Source: Macrostomum hystrix (taxonomy: Eukaryota; Platyhelminthes; Macrostomidae). Taken from it: a DNA stretch of 64,000 nt. The notes below the pieces were generated by a model, which saw only the letters and a list, made by a program, of their open reading frames with translations, did not search any database and was not told the DNA's origin. The stretch spans positions 2,711,001 to 2,775,000 of the forward strand of contig CATNEN010000025.1 in NCBI GenBank assembly GCA_950097015.1, read 5' to 3'. Positions 44,086 to 57,400 of the stretch are shown in pieces (positions within the stretch are counted from its first letter, which is position 1; every line of letters starts with the position of its first letter). A program made the position numbers and the translations under genes.

Positions 44086-44292
44086 TTAACTTGCATACTG
44101 CGGGCGTTCTTTAAAAAGCGCATAGATGCATTGAGCAGCCAATAAGCCCAATACAATATAAAGTAATTTTTTACCGCAAAACACTGTGAACCGTGACCTC
44201 CGAACTCTTAGTTCTGCTGAATCGAAAATTTTAAAAGAAGCGATTACTAAAACAAAAAGCGATAATATAATGTTATAAACACGCATTCTCAT
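44086..44292 (-). CDS. Possible small two-helix membrane protein
   Basis: A 68-codon frame starts MRMRVYNIILSLFVLVIASF and ends ALFKERPQYAS before TAA. It holds two hydrophobic stretches (IILSLFVLVIASF and KLLYIVLGLLAAQCIYALF) separated by a basic segment RVRRSRF. This would be a hairpin membrane protein. I do not recognise it. The codons are AT-rich, unlike the secure genes nearby, and it also contains splice-like sequences (TTTTTGTTTTAG, GCG/GTAAAA), so it could be one exon of something larger or chance. It lies between the divergent SSR4 and TPGS2 genes. Confidence 0.22.
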   Translation of the reverse strand: MRMRVYNIILSLFVLVIASFKIFDSAELRVRRSRFTVFCGKKLLYIVLGLLAAQCIYALFKERPQYAS

Positions 44293-45234
44293 GAATTTCG
44301 CAACATTTCAATGGAATTTCCTAAATAGCGATGTAGTAAAATTCATTTTAGTTAGGTCATTTAACTAAAATGAAATGTCGGGGCTGCATAGGCCGCCAAG
44401 GTTATTCATGACTTCATTAACTTTTTAAAGACAATATAATCATTTTGACAGCTTACTAAAATGCTGAAAAGTACTAAGAAAGGTACTAAGAAAAGTGGAA
44501 AATGTTTATTAGCGCATTGCCCTTTCGGAAAATAATAATAGGACGGATGCATGGCATTGTGACCAAGTAAAACAAATACACAAGAATAGTTTCTTTGTTA
44601 GCAGTTTTTATTGCCTTGTTAAAACCTTGCGCGAATAATTACTTCTGTTTATTTGCTGAGAGCAATGTCTGTTAAGAATAAGATTCTCAGTTTTTGAGGT
44701 GCCAATCTTTTTAGTTTGAAAAATGCATCACAATTTTTACGCACGGTAAATAGCTGGTGGCATCTGCATATAGAAATTATTCAATATACAGATACTTCTT
44801 CAATAAATACACCTTTGAACGTTCATGAAGTTAGCATTAAAACAAGCTATTGAGTCAGATGACTCCGAGGCTGTATTATATTAAAATGTATTCTCCTCGA
44901 TCTACTAACACTAATGACATTAAGGCCTTTTATATCATAAGCAGTTCTATGTATTATACATATAATATGTTCTAGACAAAAATTCTTATCATTTCTAGCC
45001 TTTAGTTGCTGCTAAGAAAGCTAATCCTAATTGCCGAGTTTACAATTTGTATAATGGAGGCAAAAATCTATAACTTTAAACTAAAGACTAGTTGCATTAT
45101 GTTTTCATTACATTTTTTTCTGCCACTTATTTATATTTTATGGTCAAAGTGACATTATCAATAAATAGTTTGCCCAACAACTTCAGCTGCTGACCACCTT
45201 TGCCTAAAAACACAAGTGAAGCCGACATCTGACA
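44293..45234. other. AT-rich region before TPGS2
   Basis: No supported exon. The TPGS2 promoter should lie towards the right end. Confidence 0.4.
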
Positions 45235-46775
45235 ATGTCCTCACCATTCATTCCATGCCTGTTGGACATGCAAAAGCACCTTTCAGCCAAAGAATTAATT
45301 TGCGACTGGAAGCTGCACACCTGCTTGCCTGCTCAGCAATCCGCTATCGCCGATTGGGAGAATCGAAACTGCTGCCAGCTGCCGCCAGATCTCAAGGCAT
45401 TCTACAGCACATCCGACGGCATGCACTTCAGCTACAGCGCGAAATGTGGCGAAGCCAAATCGCGCATCGGAGCATTCCGCATCAATTCATTGGACAGCTT
45501 AAGGCCAATTGTCGGCGGCCACTGCGACCTCGGCCAGGAGCGGCCATCCCTGGCTGACGCCGATGCCGATTCTGACCCGGCCGGCGTGTCGCTGACCTCC
45601 GCGGCGCGAGGAAATTGTCGAATCTTTGAGCTGGAGACTCTCGAGTGGCCGGGCCACGTCTGCCTGGTCTTACAGGCTGGTAGTCGGGCCGGTGTCTATC
45701 TGCTGGATAGGGCTATGCGATTTCATCTGTTGGCCGATTGCTTCCAGGTTGGCCTGGCATTTTTCTATACTTTTCGAGTACTCATTACTCATTATACAAA
45801 AGTTAATAATGCAATTGTTAGCGAAAAATATATACCATTAAGTAATTACAAGCAAGAACTATTGCGCATCAAAGATTGAAAATCGTATTTTTTGGAACAA
45901 ATCAATTACCCAAATCACAGAATAAATGCAAAATCATCAAACTTTTGGAGGTTGCAGCCTAGTGGTTAGAGCGTCGGACTCAAGAAGGTCGGGGTTCGAT
46001 TCCCGACTCAACAATTTGTGTCCTTTAGCAAGACACTCAACTCTGAACTGCTTCAGTTCACACAGCTGTTAAATGGGTACCAGCATCAGCTGGGGTAAAT
46101 GAGGGTTGGGTGTGGCATCCCACCCAGTCCATGGACTGAACAGCCGTACGCAGCCTTCAGATGCGCCGCGCAATAGCTGCGGCTGTGCTGTCGACCGCAC
46201 ATCTGGCCTAATTGTGGCAGGTGTAATCAATTAATTATTATTATCCCACTTAAACGAGGTTTCCGATAAGGATTCGAGCATTTTAGAAGTCAGCCAAAAA
46301 GTTTATGTTTCACAGCCATTTTGAATTGTTCTGTTCGCAGGACTATTACGCCCTGGCCCTGGCGCATCGCGGTCTGCTCCAGTGGCAGCTCTGCCTCACT
46401 GACATCGGCCCGACGCCAGGCGCTCGAGAATGGCTCTGCCTACTGGCGCCGCTAAGACTTGAAATTGACAGCGAAGCAGACAGGCAGCTGCTTCTGGGAG
46501 CAGACTCAGACTGTTCAACAGCAATGGAGCCAAGCCAGCAGCAGCAGCAGCCGGCCAGCGCGATCGACTGCGGCTTCGATCGAGAGCGAGTGTTTCGCGG
46601 AAAGCCGGCCACCGGTGGCGCTGGTGCCGCCACGAGCGGCGTCGGTGACAGGAAGCGCGCCGGTGCAGCGCCGGTCGGACGCGGCGGTGCTGCGCCCAGT
46701 CCGGGAGTTCGAAGATTCGCCGCCACCACCAAGGCGGCCATGGCCAAGTCTGCAGCACCGTTGGGCAAAAAGTGA
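45235..46775 (+). CDS. TPGS2: Tubulin polyglutamylase complex subunit 2
   Basis: Exons 45235-45747 and 46341-46775 join in phase 0 (TTCCAG/GTTGGC to TGTTCGCAG) to give 315 aa, against about 300 in human. The N-terminal half is a SMI1/KNR4-like fold: ISDWE-type pattern IADWENRNCCQLPPDLKAFY, then STSDGMHFSYSAK and IGAFRINSLDSLRPI. It continues GRIFELET-like CRIFELETLEWPGHVCLVL and GVYLLDRAMRFHLLADCFQ, and in exon two DYYALALAHRGLLQWQLCLT and PGAREWLCLL. The C-terminal 90 residues are a low-complexity Ala/Gly/Lys tail with a short glutamine run, as in other TPGS2 proteins. The complex places TTLL1 on tubulin and adds glutamate side chains to axonemal and neuronal microtubules. The intron contains a full S1 SINE. 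An 18-bp array and AATAAA at 47338 lie in the presumed 3-prime UTR. Confidence 0.93.
45946..46245 (+). mobile_element. S1 SINE, full length, in the TPGS2 intron
   Basis: The tRNA-like head has an intact box A (GCAGCCTAGTGGTTAGAGCG) and box B (GGTTCGATTCC). Body, palindrome and an (ATT)n tail match the 21.6-kb copy. Confidence 0.9.
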
Positions 46776-46837
46776 CGGCTGTTGAAAATGACAATTGTAA
46801 TTAACTTGGCCCTCTGGGAGGTGAGTTTGTACATGAC

Positions 46838-47190
46838 CTGGCCGGATGTACACACCTGGCCGGATGTACACGACCTGTGTGGATGCACACACTTGGCCGG
46901 ATGTACACACCTGGGCGGATGTACACACCTGTGTGGATGTACACACCTGGCCGGATGTACACACCTGGCCGGATGTACACACCTGTGTGGATGTACACAC
47001 CTGGCCGGATGTACACACCTGTGCGGATGTACACACCTGTGTGAATGTACACACCTGGCCGGATGTACACACCAGCTGTGCGGACGTACACACCTGGGCG
47101 GATGTACACACCTGGCCGGATGTACACACCTGGCCGGATGTACACACCTGGCCGGATGTGCACACGTAGGAGGGTGTGCACACCTGGAAA
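46838..47190. repeat. 18-bp minisatellite derived from the S2 SINE
   Basis: About 20 units close to GATGTACACACCTGTGTG or CCTGGCCGGATGTACACA. The first form is identical over 18 bases to the S2 body. It lies just after the TPGS2 stop codon. Confidence 0.93.
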
Positions 47191-48477
47191 TGTAAATTTT
47201 CAAAAAGGCATTTTTTTCTTAGTCTGCTGCAGGTCTAGTGCCTTATTTTTGTGATTTAATAGTAGTATACATAAAGTAGTATGCTTGCTGGAAACGAAGC
47301 AGAGTTTTTGCTCATGTATTGCATCGTAAATCTTATCAATAAATATACAACTCTTAATTTTAAAGAATTTCAACTAACAGACTGATAAGCTGCTACCTAG
47401 TTTTATTGATGTACATTGTTGCATGAATGTACATCTGGTCCTAATTGCTTCTATTTTCTCTTCCCCATCTTCCATTCAAGAATTCTATAATATAAACAAA
47501 ATAACGAACTGATACTGAGATCTGAGATCAACCTTGATTTCAAATTCAGCGCAAGGCCATGTCAAGATGTTGAGGATCTAATTCAATTAACTCTTTAATA
47601 ACCGCTGCTCGGAAGAAAAATGAATAAGCAGCACTGCTGCCTGCTTGTTCGCATATGAAACGCGCGTTTAATTTGTTTCTGCAGTAGACTAAATAGCAAA
47701 TTTAGGTCGAAAAATAGAAAACTTGCTTTTCATGCATTCATACAAAAATATTCACCGACTCATAATATGACAGATGGTGAAATAAATTCCAAAAAATTAT
47801 CTTTTGCAAAGCAAAGCATAACAACGCATAACAACGCATAGCAACACATCGCAACGCATGGCAACGCATAGCAACACATAGCAACGCATAGCAACACATA
47901 GCAACGCTAGTAAAAATAGTTCCCAGAACCCAGCAATTAAAATTATAAATGTTGATTTACGTATTCGTATTTAAATAAATTATAAAATCTTGCCTAAATT
48001 CGAGAATACGTTGTTGCATGTACAATGACGCTTTAAAACTCTATTGGAAACACGTGTAACTTGTAGCACCGACGATACTACTCAAGGTTACAGACAAAAA
48101 AGTTTAATTCGACAATATAAATTTCTAGACAGCTGTCTAATAAATTTACAGTTCCGTTAGGAGGTTTGAAAAAACGACAACTTTTTAATTGAATAAACTA
48201 ACGACTTTATAAGCGTTAGATAAAGTACTAATAAGTATTTAATGTTTGGAATTTCATAAAAAATAGTGAGTCTACTACTCGAGACCATATTTAGTAGCAT
48301 GCAGAGAAAATGAGCGCCGAAAATAATTCACGCCAGCTAAGAGTAATATTTGGATGCAGTTATAAGAACAAAGTCAACGAAATACACGAGTTATCCGTAT
48401 TGAATGTTAGTTGGGAAATATATATTCGATTTCTTAGTATCTATTACTTAATTTGAACTGATGAAAAAGCAATTTGT
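47191..48477. other. Convergent 3-prime region of TPGS2 and RIM
   Basis: AT-rich, with the TPGS2 polyadenylation candidate at 47338 and a short 10-bp array (ACGCATAGCA / ACACATAGCA) at 47818-47905. No other gene seen. Confidence 0.45.
47338..47343 (+). terminator. Candidate polyadenylation signal for TPGS2
   Basis: AATAAA lies about 560 bases after the TPGS2 stop, beyond the 18-bp array. It is the first canonical hexamer I see on this strand after the gene, so the array would be part of the mature 3-prime UTR. Confidence 0.4.
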
Positions 48478-51400
48478 TTATCTAATCGGCCCGCTGGCGG
48501 TGCCGGCGCCAGCGGAGGTCGTCGCAGCAGCCGTTGCCACCGCAGCGACTGTTGACGCGGCGTCAATTGACGATGAAGACGACCGCCTGTGATGATGGTG
48601 CACTAGAGAGGAGGTCGGGTACAGCTTGTACCAGCCGATGACAATGTTCACTAGATTCAGATCGTCCAGCATCACCTGGCAGACGCCCATGAATGCCTTG
48701 CGATCCATGCGACCGTAGTCGCCCCACACTGTCACCTGGGATTCACAGTTGGGAGCGGGGAGCACTGAATAACACCTACTCGGCTCCGTTGGGATTCAAA
48801 TTGATTGCGGATTTGGTGATTCTTGGGGATCCGACTGGGAGGGAGTATTTCAATGGCGATAAGATGGTGAATGGGAGATGGGATTCTAGTAGGGATCAGA
48901 TGGGGATTCGAGTAGGGATCAGATGGGGATTCGAGTAGGGATCAGATGGGGATTCGAGTAGGGATCAGATGGGGATTCGAGTAGGGATCAGATGGGGATT
49001 CGAGTAGGGATCAGATGGGGATTCGAGTAGGAATCAGATGGGGATTTGAGTAAGGATCAGATGGGGATTCGAGTAGGGATCAGATGGGGATTCGATTATG
49101 GATCAGATGAGGATTCGAGTAGGGGTCAGATGGGGATTCGATTATGGATCAGATGGGGATTCGAGTAGGGATCAGATGGGGATTTGAGTAGGGATCAGAT
49201 GGGATTCGAGTAGGGATCAGATGGGATTCGAGTAGGGATCAGATGGGATTCGAGTAGGGATCAGATGGGGATTCGAGTAGGGATCAGATGGGGATTCGAT
49301 TATGGATCAGATGAGGATTCGAGTAGGGGTCAGATGGGGATTCGATTATGGATCAGATGGGGATTCGAGTAGGGATCAGATGGGGATTTGAGTAGGGATC
49401 AGATGGGATTCGAGTAGGGATCAGATGGGATTCGAGTAGGGATCAGATGGGATTCGAGTAGGGATCAGATGGGATTCGAGTAGGGATCAGATGGGATTCG
49501 AGTAGGGATCAGATGGGGATTCGAGTAGGGATCAGATGGGGATTCGATTATGGATCAGATGAGGATTCGAGTAGGGGTCAGATGGGGATTCGATTATGGA
49601 TCAGATGGGGATTCGAGTAGGGATCAGATGGGATTCGAGTAGGGATCAGATGGGATTCGAGTAGGGATCAGATGGGGATTCGAGTAGGGATCAGATGGGG
49701 ATTCGAGTAGGGATCAGATGGGGATTCGAGTAGGGATCAGATGGGGATTCGAGTAGGGATCAGATGGGGATTCGAGTAGGGATCAGATGGGATTCGAGTA
49801 GGGATCAGATGGGGATTCGAGTAGGGATCAGATGGGATTCGAGTAGGGATCAGATGGGGATTCGAGTAGGGATCAGATGGGATTCGAGTAGGGATCAGAT
49901 GGGGAATTAATATAATCAAGATTTTTCGATAAGTAATTTAACTTTTCAATGTGGGATCAGATAGGATAATTGTTCAAGCGAACTTGGCTTCTAATACTGA
50001 CGAATTGCTCGAAGATAAAACACGAATGAGCCTCACCTGCAGTATCTTGCCCCGGAAGTCTTCCAGAAAGATGAGCTGCTGCTGATACAGCGGATCCAAG
50101 GTGCGCCTAGTTACCGGGGTCTTCTGCTTCTCAACGCAGTTCTTGCTCTCCAGCAGGTAAACTTTCACGTAGGGCGCCGGTAGCATTTTGGCGCCCTTCT
50201 TGGCGTAAAGCCCGCGCGCCCTGATCACCTCCACCTCTAGACGGCCCTTCCTGTTGAACAGGCCAAGTTGAATTTCGCCAAGGCACGGCGTGCCCAAGAC
50301 CTGACGGCCGACCAACTGACCGGGACCCAGGCCCTCGACGAACTCCGTCAGATGGCCCTCTGGCGGAGCGCCGAGCCTGTTGAAGTGGCCCAAGACAAAG
50401 TAAAAGATTGCCTTACCCCACTACAACTCCTATCCTGAAGCCCATCACCCACCCCATACCAATCCTGAAGCTCACCACCCACCCCATACCAATCCTGAAA
50501 CCCACCACCCACACCACACCAATCCTGAAACCCACCACCCACCCCATACCAATCCTGAAGCCCACCACCCACCCCATACCAATCCTGAAACCCACCACCC
50601 ACCCCACAGCAATCCTGAGGCCCACCACCCACCCCATACCAATCCTGAAACCCACCACCCACACCACACCAATCCTGAAACCCACCACCCACCCCATACG
50701 AATCCTGAAACCCACCACCCAGCCCATACCAATCCTGAAGCCCACCACCCACCCCATACCAATCCTGAAACCCACCACCCACACCACACCAATCCTGAAA
50801 CCCACCACCCAGCCCATACCAATCCTGAAGCCCACCACCCACCCCATACCAATCCTGAAACCCACCACCCACCCCATACCAATCCTGAAGCCCACCACCC
50901 ACCCCATACCAATCCTGAAGCCCACCACCCACCCCATACCAATCCTGAAACCCACCACCCACACCACACCAATCCTGAAGCTCACCACCCACCCCATACC
51001 AATCCTGAAGCCCACCACCCACCCCATACCAATCCTGAAACCCACCACCAAGCCCATACCAATCCTGAAACCCACCACTCATCCCACAGCAATACTGAAG
51101 CTCACCACCCACCGCACACCAATCCTGAAGCTCACCACCCACCCCATACCATTCCTGAAACCCAACACCCACCCCATACCAATCCTGAAACCCACCACCC
51201 ACACCACACCAATCCTGAAACCCACCACCCACCCCATACCAATCCTGAAACCCACCACCCACCCCATACCAATCCTGAAACCCACCACCCACCCCACACC
51301 AATCCTGAAACCAACCACCCACACCACACCAATCCTGAAGCTCACCACCCACCCCACAACGATCCTGAAGCCCAGCATTGTCTGCTGATGCATCTGAATC

Positions 51401-54400
51401 TCACATGGACGGATCCAGGCTAGGTAGACTGCCATCGCTGGAATCCTGGGCGCTGAACTGCGGCAGTTGCTGCAGCTGTTGCTGCTGCTGAAATTGCAAC
51501 TGTTGTTGCTGTTGCTGCTGTGTTAAAACTTGCTGCTGCTGCTGCTGTTGCTGCAGTCTATGACCGCTAGATCCCACAGGCCTATTTGAGCTCATCGGAT
51601 CACGAGAATAGCCAGCCGCTGTCATGCTGGGCGGCAGAACCTCCTCAGAGCGTTGAAATGCGCCTTTATGCTTCTTCTCTGAAAATAGGACAATTAAATT
51701 ATGTTAAAGGCACCCAACCCCATAAGTAATAATGATTTTTTGAGAGCTGCGGGCAATGGCACATAATTTGGTGACACTAGACCCACTGTCAGCGAGGTCT
51801 GCCCATTTCGCTGGCTCCTATGAGCACACACGCACACAGATACCGTACGCAGGCATACGCTCACACTAGTGTGTACATCTCGCTGAAATTTACTCTAGAC
51901 AGTGTCACTCTTTTGTTTTTTTTTGTTGCCGTTGATGAGGATTAAGAAACAGAGTAGTGCGCATAGTGAACCAATATGCCCATTTTGTGTACTTCCGAGT
52001 CAACTCGAAAAAAAGTCGGTCTTTAATTATTCTTTCTGAAGTCATACTGGGTCACCCAGTTTGTGAAATTGGGAAATTCTGGGCCTTGTAGATATTTAGC
52101 AGTCAGTCTTAGGGGAAATTGAGCCGAAGCCTAGGCCAAGAGGGATCTGGCGATGGGCAATGTCCATCGGCTTCTCTCCCATTGCTTCTCCTCAACCCCT
52201 CTAGGACAGGCCGGCCGCCCACGCCCGTTTCATATCTAAGCCTAGCCTCTCATACTGGGACAGGCCGCTCACAGCTAGCCCAGTAAGGCATATACTAGTA
52301 TTATAGAATTCGAGGCGCTAACGTTAGGAACGGAAGCAGAAAAAGTGTCTCAAACTGAAGCATCGAGAATTGAACGAGAATGGAGGGGGTTGACGATGCG
52401 ATGCAGATAAGAACCAACACAGTCATTCTCTTTACCCCTCTGCCCCCGTCTCGCCTTGCCCCACCCACCAAAACGGCTCTGTCTTTCTTGCAGACCAGTC
52501 GTTAAATCCGATGCTTGGGGCGCCATACTCCCCCCTATAGGGATTTCTTGCTGCTAGTAGGGGAGTCAGTAGGGGTTGGGAGATTGCGCACTCAAGATCC
52601 TAGAGTTCGCAGCGGCGTGATTCGTGTCGCGTAGACGCCACGTTCCACTAACCAGAGGATGACATCAAAGAAATTTTTGTACTTAATTTGTGCAAGGCAT
52701 TGAGAGTCAGACAGTCAGCCGTATTGAAACGAAAAGAAGGCCAGAGGTGCTAATGAATAATTCATTGGGCCAACCGTCTCGCATGACTCGCGGCTCCTGG
52801 TTTTGTAGCCTTCCGTTCTTTCTGGTTGGAGCCTCATTTTGTCGCCATTCTGTCGTCAGCTGCCCATATTGCTGGCTAGCGTTAAAGTGCATCTAGTTGC
52901 TATGCGAACCCCGTGCTTGCTTGCTTTCTGATTCGAATTAGAAATTTCTAACTCTTCATCGAATAATAAAAGTGCAGCGTGACTAATCAAGATTTAGTTC
53001 TGTTCTGGTCTGACTAATGAGGATTTAGTTCCGTCCTGCTCTGACTAATGAAGATTTAGTTCCATCCAGCTCTGACTAATGAAGATTTAGTTCCATCCAG
53101 CTCTGACTAATGAGGATTTAGTTCCGTCCTGCTCTGATTAATGAAGATTTAGTTCCATCCAGCTCTGACTAATGAAGATTTAGTTCCATCCAGCTCTGAC
53201 TAATGAGGATTTAGTTCCGTCCTGCTCTGACTAATGAAGATTTAGTTCCATCCTGCTCTGACTAATGAGGATTTAGTTCCGTCCTGCTCTGACTAATGAG
53301 GATTTAGTTCCATCCTGCTTTGACTAATGAGGATTTAGTTCCATCCTGCTCTGACTAATGAGGATTTAGTTCCGTCCTGCTCTGACTAATGAAGATTTAG
53401 TTCCATACTGCTTTGACTAATGAGGATTTAGTTCCATCCTGCTCTGACTAATGAGGATTTAGTTCCGTCCTGCTCTGACTAATGAAGATTTAGTTCCATC
53501 CTGCTTTGACTAATGAGGATTTAGTTCCGTCCTGCTCTGACTAATGAAGATTTAATTCCGTCCTGCTCTGACTAATGAGGATTTAGTTCCGTCCTGCTCT
53601 GACTAATGAGGATTTAGTTCCGTCCTGCTCTGACTAATGAAGATTTAGTTCCGTCCTGCTCTGACTAATGAAGATTTAGTTCCGTCCTGCTCTGACTAAT
53701 GAAGATTTAGTTCCGTCCTGCTCTGACTAATGAAGATTTAGTTCCGTCCTGCTCTGACTAATGAAGATTTAGTTCCGTCCTGCTCTGATTAATGAAGATT
53801 TAGTTCCATCCTGCTCTGACTAATGAAGATTTAGTTCCGTCCTGCTCTGATTAATGAGGATTTAGTTCCGTCCTGCTCTGACTAATGAAGATTTAGTTCC
53901 GTCCTGCTCTGACTAATGAAGATTTAGTTCCATCCTGCTTTGACTAATGAGGATTTAGTTCCATCCAGCTCTGACTAATGAAGATTTAGTTCCGTCTTGC
54001 TCTGACTAATGAGGATTTAGTTCCATCCGGCTCTGACTAATGAGGATTTAGTTCCGTCCTGCTCTGACTAATGAAGATCTAGTTCCGTCCTGCTCTGACT
54101 AATGAAGATTTAGTTCCATCCTGCTTTGACTAATGAGGATTTAGTTCCATCCAGCTCTGACTAATGAAGATTTAGTTCCGTCTTGCTCTGACTAATGAGG
54201 ATTTAGTTCCATCCGGCTCTGACTAATGAGGATTTAGTTCCGTCCTGCTCTGACTAATGAAGATCTAGTTCCGTCCTGCTCTGACTAATGAGGATTTAGT
54301 TCCGTCCTGCTCTGACTAATGAGGATTTAGTTCCATCCTGCTTTGACTAATGAGGATTTAGTTCCATCCTGCTCTGACTAATGAGGATTTAGTTCCGTCC

Positions 54401-57400
54401 TGCTCTGACTAATGAAGATTTAGTTCCATCCTGCTTTGACTAATGAAGATTTAGTTCCATCCTGCTCTGAATAATGAAGATTTAGTTCCGTCCTGCTCTG
54501 ACTAATGAAGATTTAGTTCCATCCTGCTTTGACTAATGAGGATTTAGTTCCGTCCTGCTCTGACAAAAGCTTTTGAGTCGTTGACTGAATCGTCTTATAG
54601 AAGCGTTTGAGTCGTTAGAGAGTCGCTAGTGGTTAAGTCGTTAAAGAAAAGTTTGATTCGTCAGAGAAGCGTTTGAGTCGTTACAGATTTTACCGTTAAC
54701 GGTTCACAATTTGAATCGGGAAATAATTGATAATTGAGCACGGCCGCTCAAGTCCGACTCACCCAAGTTGGTAGCTGACGAGCTCTTCCTGTTCAGTCCT
54801 GGGATGAAGCTGCTAAATTTTTGACCCATGCTGGCGCGCCTATTCTTCTCGTTTCTGGCGCCAGCTGCGCCGGACCCTCCGCCAGGGGAGCCGTCAATGC
54901 CATCGGTGCCGACTAGCGCCGACGACGATGCCTTCCGGGAGCGACCGCCCCCTCCACCGCCGCCGCCTCCAACGGAGCTGCCTGCGGCGATCGAAGAATC
55001 CGCGGCGGCGGAAGCCGAGACCAGCATCGACGACCCGACCGCGGACGTTCCAGAAGTCACGCCGCCGATTCCACCGCCGCTGCTGGCACCCCGACGGAGC
55101 TGCTGCCGTTCGCTCTGTCCTGAGACAATCGAACGCTTGGATAGTTCGGAGATGTCGGAATTCTCCGACACGTCGCTAATAGCTCCGGCTTCATCTTCGT
55201 GCATTAGGCGGGCCGGATGTCGATTGCCAACACTTCCGCGATGCTGCTGCTGCGGACGGTAAGGATGTTGCTGACCGTAGGGCTCCGACGCGGCCGGACT
55301 ATCAACCCTGCCAAAGGGCGTCGCAACGCCTGGAACCTGAGGTAGCTGGCGCTTTTTGCCTGGAGTGACGAAGGTCGCAGCGTAGCTGAAACCGACGTCG
55401 CTGGTCGCTGTCGGAGAGAGCGGTTGCCTCTGAGCGCCGATCGCCGTCTGTTGCTGACCGGCTGATAGATCGCGGCCTTGTTGGGGGAGATGGGGAGTTA
55501 CGGAGAGTTGAGTTGCTTAATTTAAATTTTCGATGCGGACGCAAAATAGGTACTCGTACACTGCCTGACGATGCGATAGTCAGGGCAGATGTACACACCC
55601 TGTGTGCGTGTGTGCTCAGCGGAATAGGCAGAATTGCCTCCTCGCTGGCTGCGGGTCTACTGTTACCAAATGATGTGCCATTGCCCACAGCACTCCGGGA
55701 AATATTTAATAATAATTACTATATTTATTTATTTACTATAAATAACAAATAACAGAACAAATAAGCCAACTTAGAAACCATCTATCACAGACAAAAATCC
55801 GCCAATTTGCCATAGACACAATCTACTGTTGCGACTTATTTACCATAGACACTATCGAATGCTGCGACATATTTATCATAGACACAATCGAACGTTGCGA
55901 CTTATACCATAGACACTATCGAACGTTGCGACTTATTTACCATAGACACAATCGAACGTTGCGACTTATTTACCATAGACACTATCTACTGTTGCGACTT
56001 ATTTACCATAGACACTATCTACTGTTGCGACTTATTTACCATAGACACTATTGAACGTTGCGACTTATTTACCATAGACACTATCGAACGTTGCGACTTA
56101 TTTACCATAGACACTATCGAACGTTGCGACTTATTTACCAAGACACTATCGAACGTTGCGACTTATTTACCATAGACACTATCGAACGTTGCGACTTATT
56201 TACCATAGACACTATCGAACGTTGCGACTTATTTACCAAGACACTATCGAACGTTGCGACTTATTTACCAAGACACTATCGAATGTTGCGACTTATTTAC
56301 CATAGACACTATTGAACGTTGCGACTTATTTACCAAAGACACTATTGAACGTTGCGACTTATTTAACATAGACACTATCGAACGTTGCGACTTATACCAT
56401 AGACACTATTGAACGTTGCGACTTATTTACCATAGACACTATCGAACGTTGCGACTTATTTACCATAGACACTATCGAATGTTGACAGAATTTACTAAAT
56501 TTCCTCAGATGAGAACTGAGGACTTTTACAGGAGGACTCTTAGGCTGGGGCACTAATGACGAACAGACACTGACGTCAGGGAAGACAAAGACGAGACAAA
56601 TAAGGGACACTTGCCAACTCACCAGGTATGGGGGCACGAAGGGACAGAGACAGAGAGACTCGCCTTTCAGAGCTCTTCTATTAGCTCATAGATCATAGCT
56701 CATAGATCATAGCTATAGGCACAGTGTCTGGTACTACTGGGTGATGCTGCTGATTGAACACTGTCTATATACCTGTTTACCATAGGCAATAGCTAGGACA
56801 GACAATCTACCATAGACATTATCCTCCATGGGAACTGCAGTGCGCACCATCTACCATAGGACTTAGACCACTATTTGCGAGCGAATCATACAGCATGGAC
56901 AGTATCTACCACGGAACGTAAACTATAATCTACAGTAAAACATGGACACTGAGTCTCAATCCACCATAGAACATTGACCTCTATTTACCATAGAACTTGG
57001 ATTCTATCTACCATATGGACACTATCTAACGATCTACCATAGAGACTTTCAGACAGAAACTACTATAATAGACAGTAGAAGTCATAAAAAGCAATCACGA
57101 ACACAGTATTTCAAAGCAGTCCTACTATTAAAACTAACTAGACACCCGAGGCTCATAGATCAGCAAAAATCTGCATGACAACAGTGTCGCAGTCTGAGAA
57201 TTCATCTCCTGGCAGAGATTTCAGCATTGCACTGTTGGTAAGCTGCAAAATAGTTAATGGATGCCTGAGCTGGCATTGATGAAGGCCCCTAATGGGACGG
57301 CTGCTGCATAATGGAGGTGTGTTAGGAGCAGAGGGAACGAAATTCAAGTAAGGAAACGAAGGCTGAGAGGGCACTCCATACTGAGAATTATGCATAATAA

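Noticed and set aside
45946-46020. tRNA gene
   Set aside because: A and B boxes are present but the sequence cannot close a full cloverleaf and continues into a repeated SINE body.
50348-51388. Frames over 300 codons on both strands
   Set aside because: They are the 30-bp RIM intron array; the true C2B exon boundaries lie just outside it in a different arrangement.
56620-56640. Donor-like CTG/GTGAGT on the minus strand as a RIM exon end
   Set aside because: No upstream acceptor gives a sensible peptide, and the neighbouring RIM exons already join in phase.
57153-57395. 80-codon minus-strand frame starting MHNSQYGVPSQ
   Set aside because: It has no homology to the RIM linker or anything I know, and its internal TTTTGCAG would split it; too weak to call.
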